Positions 6,979 to 13,719 of a DNA stretch of 17,929 bases are shown here, piece after piece (the first letter of the stretch is position 1; every line of letters starts with the position of its first letter). Origin of the DNA: an uncultured Nitrososphaera sp. (GTDB taxonomy: Archaea; Thermoproteota; Nitrososphaeria; Nitrososphaerales; Nitrososphaeraceae); NCBI RefSeq assembly GCF_946478925.1, contig NZ_CAMLDP010000033.1, positions 1-17,929 on the forward strand, read 5' to 3'. The notes beneath the pieces were generated by a model. The model saw only the letters and a program-made list of their open reading frames with translations. It ran no database searches and was not told the origin of the DNA. A program made the translations under genes and the position numbers.

Positions 6979-7937
6979 CGGCCGGCCGCAGCAAGCGCAG
7001 CATAGATGAACGGCAAGAGCGTCGACGCCTCGCCGTGGATTGTAGTCTGCCTCGCCTTGGTCGTGACCTTGCCCCATGATATTGCTTCAGCCACGAGCGC
7101 GCCTGACAGGCTCCCGTCCCATTCCGGCGCCGTGGTGATGTAGACGGCATAGTCGAGGCCGCCGCGGTACTGGTTCCACCAGAGCGTGTGGTGCTTTGAA
7201 ATCCCGCCCCCTATCATGAAGGCGCCGGATTTCTTGGCGTCAAACACCATGTCGGAAAGTTTCGTCTCGTCCTTTAGCAGGTTGAGCTTGAAATCCTTGT
7301 GCTGCTGGTTGAACAGCCATATCTGACTCCCGACTGCGCCGTCGACTATGCCCGGCACTATCACGGGTATCTTGTTCTTGTGAGCCCAGTAAAGGAAAGA
7401 CGACTCGCCAAGTGTGCTACCGATATAATCGGTGATTTCGTAGGTCGACACGTCGCGGTGGCCTGCCTTGTACATGTCGTTCAGGCATTCCTGAACCTTT
7501 TCCTCAATGAGCGGGCCGTATGCAGTCATCGGCACGAGCACGTTTCCGAGGCGATGGACCTTCTTTTTCAAAAGGGTCATGTCGTCCATGCGAAAGTCGC
7601 CGGCGTAGTACTTGTCGTACGACCTTGCGATGTCGTGGTCCAGCGCGCCGCAGGTAGTGATGACGACGTCAAACATCCTGTTCTTCAGCATGTCCCGGAC
7701 AATCCCGCGGGCGCCTGTCGACATCAGCGCGGCCACAAAGGACAGGAACTTGGTGCATTTTGGCTCCTCTATCATCCTTTTCAGGATGTCGACCCCGTCA
7801 GCGAGGTTGCGCGACTCAAAGCCACCCGAGCTTGCCATGCTCGCAAATATCGAGTTCACGTCAGAGTCTCTTGAAATAGCGTGATCCTTTACCGCGCTGT
7901 GCAACAGGTCGTTTGCCCCTTTTTTCTTGCCGGCCAT
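6975..7937 (-). CDS. dys: Deoxyhypusine synthase (canonical)
   Basis: It transfers the aminobutyl group of spermidine, with NAD, to a lysine of aIF5A, the first step of hypusine formation. The 320-residue product keeps the family's active-site features: TTCGALDHD (94-102) in the NAD-binding half, GGGISKHH (243-250), DYAVYITTA (262-270), PEWDGSLSGA (271-280) and EAISWGK with the catalytic Lys at 290. The KHH motif matches the eukaryotic and archaeal enzymes. ATG start at 7937, with a TATA-like box at the leaderless distance. It is divergent from a paralogue at 8063 across 125 bases. Its stop overlaps that of the SnoaL-like gene by four bases. No aIF5A gene is in the window. Confidence 0.94.
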   Translation of the reverse strand: MAGKKKGANDLLHSAVKDHAISRDSDVNSIFASMASSGGFESRNLADGVDILKRMIEEPKCTKFLSFVAALMSTGARGIVRDMLKNRMFDVVITTCGALDHDIARSYDKYYAGDFRMDDMTLLKKKVHRLGNVLVPMTAYGPLIEEKVQECLNDMYKAGHRDVSTYEITDYIGSTLGESSFLYWAHKNKIPVIVPGIVDGAVGSQIWLFNQQHKDFKLNLLKDETKLSDMVFDAKKSGAFMIGGGISKHHTLWWNQYRGGLDYAVYITTAPEWDGSLSGALVAEAISWGKVTTKARQTTIHGEASTLLPFIYAALAAAGR

Positions 7938-7958
7938 AACAGCGCCGTACAGGGCGCG

Positions 7959-7970
7959 CTATAATAAAAA
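7959..7970 (-). promoter_or_regulatory. TATA-like box for deoxyhypusine synthase
   Basis: Read on the - strand it is TTTTTATTATAG, centred about 27 bases upstream of the ATG at 7937. It is one half of a divergent promoter region of 125 bases. Confidence 0.6.
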
Positions 7971-8028
7971 TAATGTCCTGCAGGGAGTCGCTTTCGCCTA
8001 GCCTTTGCAAGAAACGCACGCGAACAGA

Positions 8029-8039
8029 ATTTTTTAAAT
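8029..8039 (+). promoter_or_regulatory. TATA-like box for the deoxyhypusine-synthase-like gene
   Basis: ATTTTTTAAAT is centred about 29 bases before the GTG at 8063. It therefore supports a start that includes the His-rich N-terminus. Confidence 0.6.
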
Positions 8040-8062
8040 GCAGGTGCTTTTCTAACTAAAGG

Positions 8063-9187
8063 GTGCACGACGACCACAGCAGCCACGATCACCACGGCAG
8101 CGACCAGAGACACACGTTTTCCGGGCGCAAGATAGACCCGCCGACAGTTTCTCCAAACATGACCGTTCCTGATTTGATAAAGTTCTACGGCTCGACCGGC
8201 TACAACGCAAGAAGGCTTGCCGAGGCCGCCGAGATATTGCAGGACATGATAGACACCGGCTCTACCGTCTGCCTCACGCTTGCCGGCGCCATGACTCCGA
8301 TAGGCATGGGCAAGACGATTTCGGAGATGATCGAGGCGGGGTTCATAGACTGGATAGTGGCTACTGGCGCAAACGTGTACCACGACTTGCACTTTGCGTA
8401 CGGCCTGCCGGTAAAGCAGGGCCATTTCGATGTCGACGACGACGTGCTCTATGCAAAGCAGATCGTCCGCATCTACGACGTGTACATCAAGGAGCTAGAG
8501 ACCTTGCAGGCGCAGGACCTTTTGGTCCAGAAGGACATCGCAGAGAGGTCGGCAGAGATACCCAAGAACGCGTCCACAGCAGACATTGCATACGCGCTGG
8601 GCAAAGCCGCAAAAGAGAACGCGAAATACCCTGACAAGTCGTTTCTGGTAAAGGCGTACGAGCACAAGGTGCCCGTCTACATGCCGGCGATAGGCGACTC
8701 GTCAATCGGCCTCAACATGCTCCCGCTTCTGCTTGAGGGCAGGGGCGTCTTCCCGAACACGATACTTGATGTCGCCGAGTCCGCGGCGATTCTGTGGAAG
8801 AGCAAGAAATCCGGCGGGCTGGAGCTTGGAGGCGGCGTGCCCAAGAACTTTTTCCAGCAGACGGGGCCGGCGCTGTATCAGATATTGAAGATAAAGGAGG
8901 GCGGCCAGGACTATTTGATCCAGATGACCGACGCAAGGCCGGACACTGGCGGACTTTCCGGCGCGACATTGCAGGAGGGCAAGAGCTGGGGCAAGATAAA
9001 GACGTCGCACCGAGGAAACGTCATCGTGTACGGCGACTCGTCCGTGTATTTCCCGCTGCTCTGCTCTTATGCGCTGTCGGTGTGCAAGCCGAGGAAGCAA
9101 AAAGAGATCTATTCCAAGAAGGACAAGTGGGTGCAGGAAATGAAAAAGATCTACTTTGCCAACAACAAGAAGGAAAAGAGTTCATGA
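8063..9187 (+). CDS. Deoxyhypusine-synthase-like protein (diverged paralogue)
   Basis: A 374-residue member of the deoxyhypusine synthase family, different from the canonical enzyme encoded divergently. It keeps TGANVYHDL (101-109), LSGAT (298-302) and SWGKIK with the lysine equivalent to the catalytic one at 311. Where deoxyhypusine synthase has KHH it has KNFFQQT (261-267), the pattern I know from bacterial deoxyhypusine-synthase-like proteins. Some of those have been linked to homospermidine-type polyamine synthesis rather than to eIF5A. The lysine intermediate chemistry is probably kept, but the acceptor is likely different. The first 17 residues are rich in His and Asp (six His, four Asp). 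Start GTG, placed by the TATA-like box; an ATG at 8159 is a possible shorter start. Its stop abuts the stop of the convergent gene (TCATGA). Confidence 0.82.
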   Translation: MHDDHSSHDHHGSDQRHTFSGRKIDPPTVSPNMTVPDLIKFYGSTGYNARRLAEAAEILQDMIDTGSTVCLTLAGAMTPIGMGKTISEMIEAGFIDWIVATGANVYHDLHFAYGLPVKQGHFDVDDDVLYAKQIVRIYDVYIKELETLQAQDLLVQKDIAERSAEIPKNASTADIAYALGKAAKENAKYPDKSFLVKAYEHKVPVYMPAIGDSSIGLNMLPLLLEGRGVFPNTILDVAESAAILWKSKKSGGLELGGGVPKNFFQQTGPALYQILKIKEGGQDYLIQMTDARPDTGGLSGATLQEGKSWGKIKTSHRGNVIVYGDSSVYFPLLCSYALSVCKPRKQKEIYSKKDKWVQEMKKIYFANNKKEKSS

Positions 9188-9571
9188 GAACACTTCGTTC
9201 TTGACGACCCACCTTCCCCCTTTTGTCGACATCTCTAGCTGCCCCACCAGGTTGCCGTTTGAATAGACCTTGGCAAACTCGGAATTCGAGCCGAACATGG
9301 AAGAGAGGAGGTCCTTCTTTTCGTGGTAGCCGGATTCCAGGGTCTTTACGCCCAGTTTCCCGCTCACTCGCTTGATGATGTTGCGCGCTGCCGGCCAGTC
9401 GCCCTTCCACGAGATGAACTGGAAGTCGCCGAATTTTACCGTCGACATCGTGTGGCCCTCTTTCAGTTTTGCCTCAAAGTTGATCTTGTTCTTTTTTGCG
9501 TACTCGTTCATCCACGTTACTGCCTTTTCGCCCTTGCCCTGCTCTACTGCAAAGCTGTCCGCGCCGGCCAC
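9182..9571 (-). CDS. Hypothetical protein, 129 residues
   Basis: I do not recognise a family. The product is soluble, with no membrane segment or signal peptide, and slightly basic. It has an N-terminal helix-like part (EKAVTWMNEYAKKNKINFE), a middle with aromatic residues (FGDFQFISWKGDWPAARN), and a C-terminal beta-like end (NLVGQLEMSTKGGRWVVKN). I prefer the GTG at 9571 as start, because the only TATA-like box (9591-9600) lies 25 bases upstream of it. An ATG at 9586 and a TTG at 9592 are in the same frame but sit too close to that box. The gene diverges from thpR and ends against the deoxyhypusine-synthase-like gene without a gap. Coding is likely from the promoter and the neat fit between neighbours. 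Confidence 0.6.
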   Translation of the reverse strand: MAGADSFAVEQGKGEKAVTWMNEYAKKNKINFEAKLKEGHTMSTVKFGDFQFISWKGDWPAARNIIKRVSGKLGVKTLESGYHEKKDLLSSMFGSNSEFAKVYSNGNLVGQLEMSTKGGRWVVKNEVFS

Positions 9572-9590
9572 AGGCCAACATCGCATCTGC

Positions 9591-9600
9591 AATTATTTAA
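9591..9600 (-). promoter_or_regulatory. TATA-like box for the hypothetical gene
   Basis: TTAAATAATT on the - strand, centred about 25 bases upstream of the GTG at 9571. It decides the proposed start of that gene. Confidence 0.5.
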
Positions 9601-9627
9601 TCGATTGCAGGCATGCTGCGGCAAAAA

Positions 9628-9638
9628 ATATTATAAAC
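9628..9638 (+). promoter_or_regulatory. TATA-like box for the thpR operon
   Basis: ATATTATAAAC is centred about 30 bases before the GTG at 9663. It probably drives the whole thpR-cca-kinase run. Confidence 0.6.
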
Positions 9639-9662
9639 AAACCTGCCTGAGAGGGATATATC

Positions 9663-10220
9663 GTGCGGGCTTTTGTAGCGGTCGACGCCCCGGGGGGCGG
9701 TATAGCAGGACTCCAGCATGAGATGATATCGTCATCTGGCTGGAGCCCGAAGGAGGTCAAGCCCGTGGAGCCAAATAATTTCCATTTTACGCTGATATTC
9801 CTTGGCGAGATAACAGGCCAGCAGGCTGAAAGGGTCAAGGAAAAGCTTGCGGGAGTAAAGTTTGAGCCGTTTCCCATCACGTACACGGGCGTGGGCGCGT
9901 TCCCAAAGGCATCAAACGCAAGGGTAGTCTGGGCGGGCCTTGACCGCGACGGGTCGGCAAAGCTCAGCGCGCTCGCAGAACAGGTTGTCGCAAAGGTTGC
10001 CGAAGCAGGCTTTGCTCCGGACAAGCCGTTCTCGCCTCATCTCACGATTTTCCGGGCCAAGAACAGGCACGTCGCAGTCGACGTGGCAAAGTACGCGGGC
10101 AAGACCTTTGGAACAAGCGTCGTCGACAGCGTGCACCTGAAAAAGAGCGACCTTGCCCCTTCCGGGCCGACGTACTCGAACATTTATACCGTCAGCGCTT
10201 CAAAAGGGTCGGGAGCTTGA
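9663..10220 (+). CDS. thpR: RNA 2',3'-cyclic phosphodiesterase (2'-5' RNA ligase family)
   Basis: A 185-residue member of the 2H phosphoesterase superfamily. ThpR hydrolyses 2',3'-cyclic phosphate ends of RNA and can join tRNA halves with a 2'-5' bond in vitro. Both catalytic H-x-T motifs are present: H41-F-T43 in NNFHFTLIFLG, and H126-L-T128 in FSPHLTIFR. The spacing and the start RAFVAVDAP are typical of the family, as is the length. The start is GTG with a TATA-like box 30 bases before it. The gene heads an operon: its TGA overlaps the TTG start of the CCA-adding enzyme (TTGA), so the two are translationally coupled. The thpR-cca pairing is a recurring archaeal arrangement and suggests a shared job at tRNA 3' ends. 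Confidence 0.93.
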   Translation: MRAFVAVDAPGGGIAGLQHEMISSSGWSPKEVKPVEPNNFHFTLIFLGEITGQQAERVKEKLAGVKFEPFPITYTGVGAFPKASNARVVWAGLDRDGSAKLSALAEQVVAKVAEAGFAPDKPFSPHLTIFRAKNRHVAVDVAKYAGKTFGTSVVDSVHLKKSDLAPSGPTYSNIYTVSASKGSGA

Positions 10221-11569
10221 CCGATACTATCATCCAGGGCGTCCTCGAAAAGGCGCTTGCGCTGTGCAACCCCACTGCCGCGGAGGAAAAAAAGATAACC
10301 GCGGTCGCAGAGGAGGCAAAGAGGCTCGTAGAACATAGCAGGACGCCTGAAGTAAAGGACGTCATATTTGGAGGCTCATTTGCCAAGGGCACGTGGCTCC
10401 GGGGCGACGCCGACATTGACATTTTCGTGAAAATCGATCCTTCCGTCAGCGAGGAGAGGTTTGAAAAGCTGGGAGTAGAAATTGGCAGTAACGCGCTAAA
10501 GAAATACGGACCGAAACTGCGCTATTCTGACCATCCGTACGTCGAGGCGATAGTCAGGGGCACCAGGATAAACATCGTTCCGTGCTACGACGTGCAAAAG
10601 GGCCAGTGGAAGAGCGCGGCAGACAGATCGCCTTTCCACACGCAGTACATCACAGAGACGCTTGATGCTGCCAGAAAAGAGCAGGTCAGGCTCTTGAAAA
10701 AGTTCCTGAAATCTGCCGGCATCTATGGCGCCGAGATATCCACCGGCGGCTTTTCCGGCTATGTCTCTGAAGTGCTAATAGCAAAATACGGCTTGCTAAA
10801 GGACGCGCTTGCCGCAGCCGCGGAATTCAAGCAGGGGCAGGTCATCTCAGTCGGCGACTATGACAAGGACGTCGCAAAGGGGTTTTCAAGCCCGCTTGTG
10901 ATTATCGACCCCATCGACCCAAGGCGCAACCTCGGCACCGCGGTATCGCCAGAGAGCGCCGGCAGGCTCACGCTGGCTGCAAGGGCGTTTCTGCGCAGCC
11001 CTTCTGAAAAATTCTTTGCAAGACAAAAGCCCCGCGTGAACAAAAAGCTGTACAGAAACGTGCTGGTGGTAGAGTTTTCGCACAGGGAGCGCAGCCCGGA
11101 CACGATATGGGGTCAGTTGAAGCGCAGCGCCAATTCTATTTCCAAGCAGCTAGAGATTGCCGGCTTTACGGTTTTCAGGACGGCTTGCAACACCGACGAG
11201 AAAAAGAGCGGAGCGTTTGCGTTCCTGCTCGAATCGCTCGAACTGCCAGAGTACACTATGCGCAAGGGCCCCGAGATAGCAAGGGCAAAGGACACGGAGA
11301 GTTTTGTCAAGGCTGCAAGGCCGCTTGCAATGTGGGCCGACAAGGAGATGAGGGTGTCAACGATAGTCGAGAGAAAGGCTACCGACGCAGCGCAGATGGT
11401 CAAGGCGCTGCTGGACAGGCCGCCGGAGGCAAACGGGATAGCAAGGGACATGGTAACAGGCAGGGTCAAGGTTTATAGCGGAAGCGGGCAGAGAAGGCTT
11501 TCAGGTCTGGTGAAAGAGGCCGTTGACGAACTTGTCTCGACAGAGAGCCTCATTTTCTTCTTCAAGTGA
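10217..11569 (+). CDS. cca: CCA-adding enzyme, archaeal class I tRNA nucleotidyltransferase
   Basis: It builds or repairs the CCA 3' end of tRNA. The 450-residue length and the domain order match the archaeal class I enzymes. I see the polymerase-beta head with GGSFAKGT (52-59) and the carboxylates in DADIDIF (D66, D68 by alignment to the Archaeoglobus enzyme), RTPFH-like DRSPFHTQ, then GIYGAE...GGFSGYVSEVLIAKYG, and VIDPIDPRRN with the later central and tail domains. At the position of the third carboxylate (D110 in Archaeoglobus, in DVVPCY) this protein has N119 (INIVPCY), which is odd. The start is a TTG overlapping the thpR stop; the first residues align with the family start. Its 3' end overlaps the kinase gene if that starts at 11523. 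Confidence 0.95.
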   Translation: MTDTIIQGVLEKALALCNPTAAEEKKITAVAEEAKRLVEHSRTPEVKDVIFGGSFAKGTWLRGDADIDIFVKIDPSVSEERFEKLGVEIGSNALKKYGPKLRYSDHPYVEAIVRGTRINIVPCYDVQKGQWKSAADRSPFHTQYITETLDAARKEQVRLLKKFLKSAGIYGAEISTGGFSGYVSEVLIAKYGLLKDALAAAAEFKQGQVISVGDYDKDVAKGFSSPLVIIDPIDPRRNLGTAVSPESAGRLTLAARAFLRSPSEKFFARQKPRVNKKLYRNVLVVEFSHRERSPDTIWGQLKRSANSISKQLEIAGFTVFRTACNTDEKKSGAFAFLLESLELPEYTMRKGPEIARAKDTESFVKAARPLAMWADKEMRVSTIVERKATDAAQMVKALLDRPPEANGIARDMVTGRVKVYSGSGQRRLSGLVKEAVDELVSTESLIFFFK

Positions 11570-12296
11570 GCTTGCCCTTGGCTCGCCCGAGCTTGCCAAG
11601 ATACTGACCTATCCACGCGGAAGCGACGAGGAGTACGCGGCGCGCCTTTCGGAGCTAAAATGCCTCGGCGTGACCGCGGTTTTTGCCGGGGGCAGGACGG
11701 TGATAGGGGGCACGAGCGTTGCCGGCAAGGGCTGCGTCGGGCTTGTGGTAAAGGCAAAGGCGCGCGGAAAGATGTGCGCGCTCAAGATAAGGAGGACGGA
11801 CGCCAACAGGCCGACCATGCACGACGAGGTGAGATACCACAGTATCGCAAACGGCGCCGGCGTGGGCCCGGGGCTTGTCGGCCATTCTGACAATTTCATG
11901 CTGATGGAGTTTGCAGAGGGCGCAACCATTGTAGAATGGGCGCAGAGCGAAACAATCGACGCAAGGCAGGCGTCTGCGGTCGTGAGGTCTGCCCTTGAGC
12001 AGTGCTACGCGCTTGACAGGGCGGGGCTTGACCACGGCGAGCTCTCTCATGTGGACAGGCACATCATAGTCGGTGATGCAAAAGTCGCGGTCATCGACTT
12101 TGAAAGCGCAAGCACGGAGCGCAAGGTGGCAAACGTCTCTGCCGCCGGCCAGTCGCTCCTCGTGTCCGGCGCAGTCGCAGGCGCGCTTGCAAAAATCCTG
12201 CATGTCGAAAAAGAAGCGGCGATAGGCGTACTCAAGAGATACAAGCGTGACCAGACGCGCGAAAATTTCGACGCTATACTGGCGCTTGTCTCATGA
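11523..12296 (+). CDS. Atypical serine/threonine kinase-like protein (COG2112-like)
   Basis: A 257-residue kinase-fold protein resembling the archaeal predicted kinases of COG2112, related to RIO/Bud32-type kinases. I see a glycine-rich loop GGTSVAGKGCVG (62-73), the ATP-binding Lys in CALKIRR (K88), a hinge-like MEF (128-130), a catalytic-loop equivalent HGELSHVDRHII (171-182) and the metal motif VIDFES (190-195, D192). The usual HxD is HGE and the usual Asn is probably H180, so catalysis may be altered. The start is uncertain: TTG at 11523 or 11532, both inside the end of cca, with no good start after the cca stop before the domain. It is in the thpR-cca operon, so a tie to tRNA or RNA metabolism is plausible but unproven. 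Confidence 0.75.
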   Translation: MTNLSRQRASFSSSSELALGSPELAKILTYPRGSDEEYAARLSELKCLGVTAVFAGGRTVIGGTSVAGKGCVGLVVKAKARGKMCALKIRRTDANRPTMHDEVRYHSIANGAGVGPGLVGHSDNFMLMEFAEGATIVEWAQSETIDARQASAVVRSALEQCYALDRAGLDHGELSHVDRHIIVGDAKVAVIDFESASTERKVANVSAAGQSLLVSGAVAGALAKILHVEKEAAIGVLKRYKRDQTRENFDAILALVS

Positions 12297-12299
12297 TTA

Positions 12300-13082
12300 A
12301 TGCAAGCTATACTTTTTAACCTAAACTGCGTAGCTGCGCCGTTGGCAGAGCCCGAAATCGACATACGCAAGCTGAAAAACGTGAACATGAAGGGCGGAAT
12401 ACTGGTCGACGGCTTTCCAAGCGTCGGCCTTGCAAACGCCATCGCGTCAGAGTGCCTGATACATTCGCTAAAGACAGAGTTTGTGGCAGTCATCGACTCG
12501 CCGGCGTTCCCACCCCTTTCGATAATCAAAAACGCCATGCCCAACTTTCCGGCCCGGGTGTACGCAAACGAGGAGCTAAAGCTGGCGATTTTCGTGACGG
12601 AATTGAACCTCGACTCTACAATGTTCCGGCCCGTAGCCAACATGATGATAGACTGGGCCCTTGACAGCAACTGCGATCTTATCATCAGCGCGGCAGGCAT
12701 CCCGTACGAGGAAGGCGAGGACGCTAAAGAAAGCCCGCCGGTGTTTGCGGTCGGGAGCACGCCGTCCGCCCTCAAAAGGGCGGCAGAGGCCGGCATACCG
12801 CCTGTTCTCAACGGCTCTGTCTCGGGCATACCGGCGATACTTCTCAATGAGGGCACATGGCGCAACTATGACGTGCTCGTGCTTCTGGTAAAGGTGATGC
12901 GCGACATGCCCGACTTTAGGGCCGGAGCCGCAGTTGCAGAAGCTCTTGCCAAGCTTGCGCCGGGCGCCTCGTGCGACGTACCAGCGCTGCTAAAGGAGGC
13001 AGAGACGATGGAAAAGACTCTGAAAAGGATACGCAGCGAGCAGCACGCGACGGTCCCAAAGGAAGAAGCATTCTACGGCTGA
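12300..13082 (+). CDS. PAC2-family protein (proteasome assembly chaperone-like)
   Basis: A 260-residue protein of the PAC2/COG1938 family, related to eukaryotic proteasome assembly chaperone 2. The archaeal role is not firmly established. Family features are GGILVDGFPSVGLANAI (32-48), SPAFPPLSII, IISAAGIPYEE and NGSVSGIPAILLNEG, followed by a C-terminal helical part (about 195-260). The ATG at 12300 is three bases after the kinase stop. A TATA-like box inside the first codons is 28 bases before an in-frame TTG at 12342, so a shorter, leaderless form of 246 residues (starting AEPEID) is a real alternative. It is followed by the glycosylase gene after four bases. Confidence 0.85.
   Translation: MQAILFNLNCVAAPLAEPEIDIRKLKNVNMKGGILVDGFPSVGLANAIASECLIHSLKTEFVAVIDSPAFPPLSIIKNAMPNFPARVYANEELKLAIFVTELNLDSTMFRPVANMMIDWALDSNCDLIISAAGIPYEEGEDAKESPPVFAVGSTPSALKRAAEAGIPPVLNGSVSGIPAILLNEGTWRNYDVLVLLVKVMRDMPDFRAGAAVAEALAKLAPGASCDVPALLKEAETMEKTLKRIRSEQHATVPKEEAFYG
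12308..12321 (+). promoter_or_regulatory. Internal TATA-like box before PAC2
   Basis: TATACTTTTTAACC lies within the first codons after the ATG at 12300. It is centred about 28 bases before an in-frame TTG at 12342. It could add a transcript start inside the operon and shift the PAC2 start. Confidence 0.4.
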
Positions 13083-13086
13083 TGGA

Positions 13087-13719
13087 ATGATGATAACAAC
13101 AACTGGCAGGGATGCGGTCTTGCATCTGTCTAGCGCCGACGAGCGCCTGGGCAAAATAATCACGACAGTTGGAAGCTATACTATTGAAACCGGCGGCGAC
13201 CCGTTTCAGTCGCTCGTGAGTTCCATAATGTACCAGCAGCTTGTCGGCGCCGCTGCTGACGCCATCCACGCGCGGTTTTTGAAACTGTACGACGGCAGGT
13301 TCCCCTCGCCGGCGATACTTGCCGCGACTCCCGACGCACAGCTGCGCGCAGTCGGCCTTTCTGTCAGAAAAGCAGAATACATGAAAGGGCTTGCCGCAGT
13401 AGTGGCCGCAGGCACGCTGGACCTTGCATCGCTTGCAGCGATGGAAGACGAGCAGGTCGTTCAGCAGTTGACCACGGTCAGGGGCATTGGCAGGTGGACT
13501 GCAGAGATGTTTTTGATCTTTTGCCTAGGCAGGCCCGACGTGCTCCCGGTTGGCGACCTTGGCTTACAGAGGGCGATTCAAAAGGCGTACAGCCTGCGCA
13601 AATTGCCGGCGCCGGAAAGGATTGTAAAGATTGCCAGGCCGTGGCGGCCCTATAGAAGCGTCGCCACGTGGTATCTGTGGAGATCGCTTGAAGAAAAATT
13701 CTTCAAGACGGTGGACTGA
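13087..13719 (+). CDS. alkA: AlkA-type DNA-3-methyladenine glycosylase
   Basis: A base-excision repair glycosylase of the helix-hairpin-helix superfamily that removes alkylated bases. The 210-residue product has the HhH motif LTTVRGIGRWTAEMF (128-142), followed by the Gly/Pro-rich loop and the catalytic Asp (D157 in LPVGDLGLQRA). The early stretch SLVSSIMYQQLVGAAADAI (42-60) is typical. It is shorter than E. coli AlkA (282) because the N-terminal beta domain is missing, which is usual for the small archaeal and bacterial forms. Two ATG codons (13087, 13090) open the frame four bases after the PAC2 stop. The 3' end overlaps the convergent gene by 17 bases. Confidence 0.92.
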   Translation: MMITTTGRDAVLHLSSADERLGKIITTVGSYTIETGGDPFQSLVSSIMYQQLVGAAADAIHARFLKLYDGRFPSPAILAATPDAQLRAVGLSVRKAEYMKGLAAVVAAGTLDLASLAAMEDEQVVQQLTTVRGIGRWTAEMFLIFCLGRPDVLPVGDLGLQRAIQKAYSLRKLPAPERIVKIARPWRPYRSVATWYLWRSLEEKFFKTVD

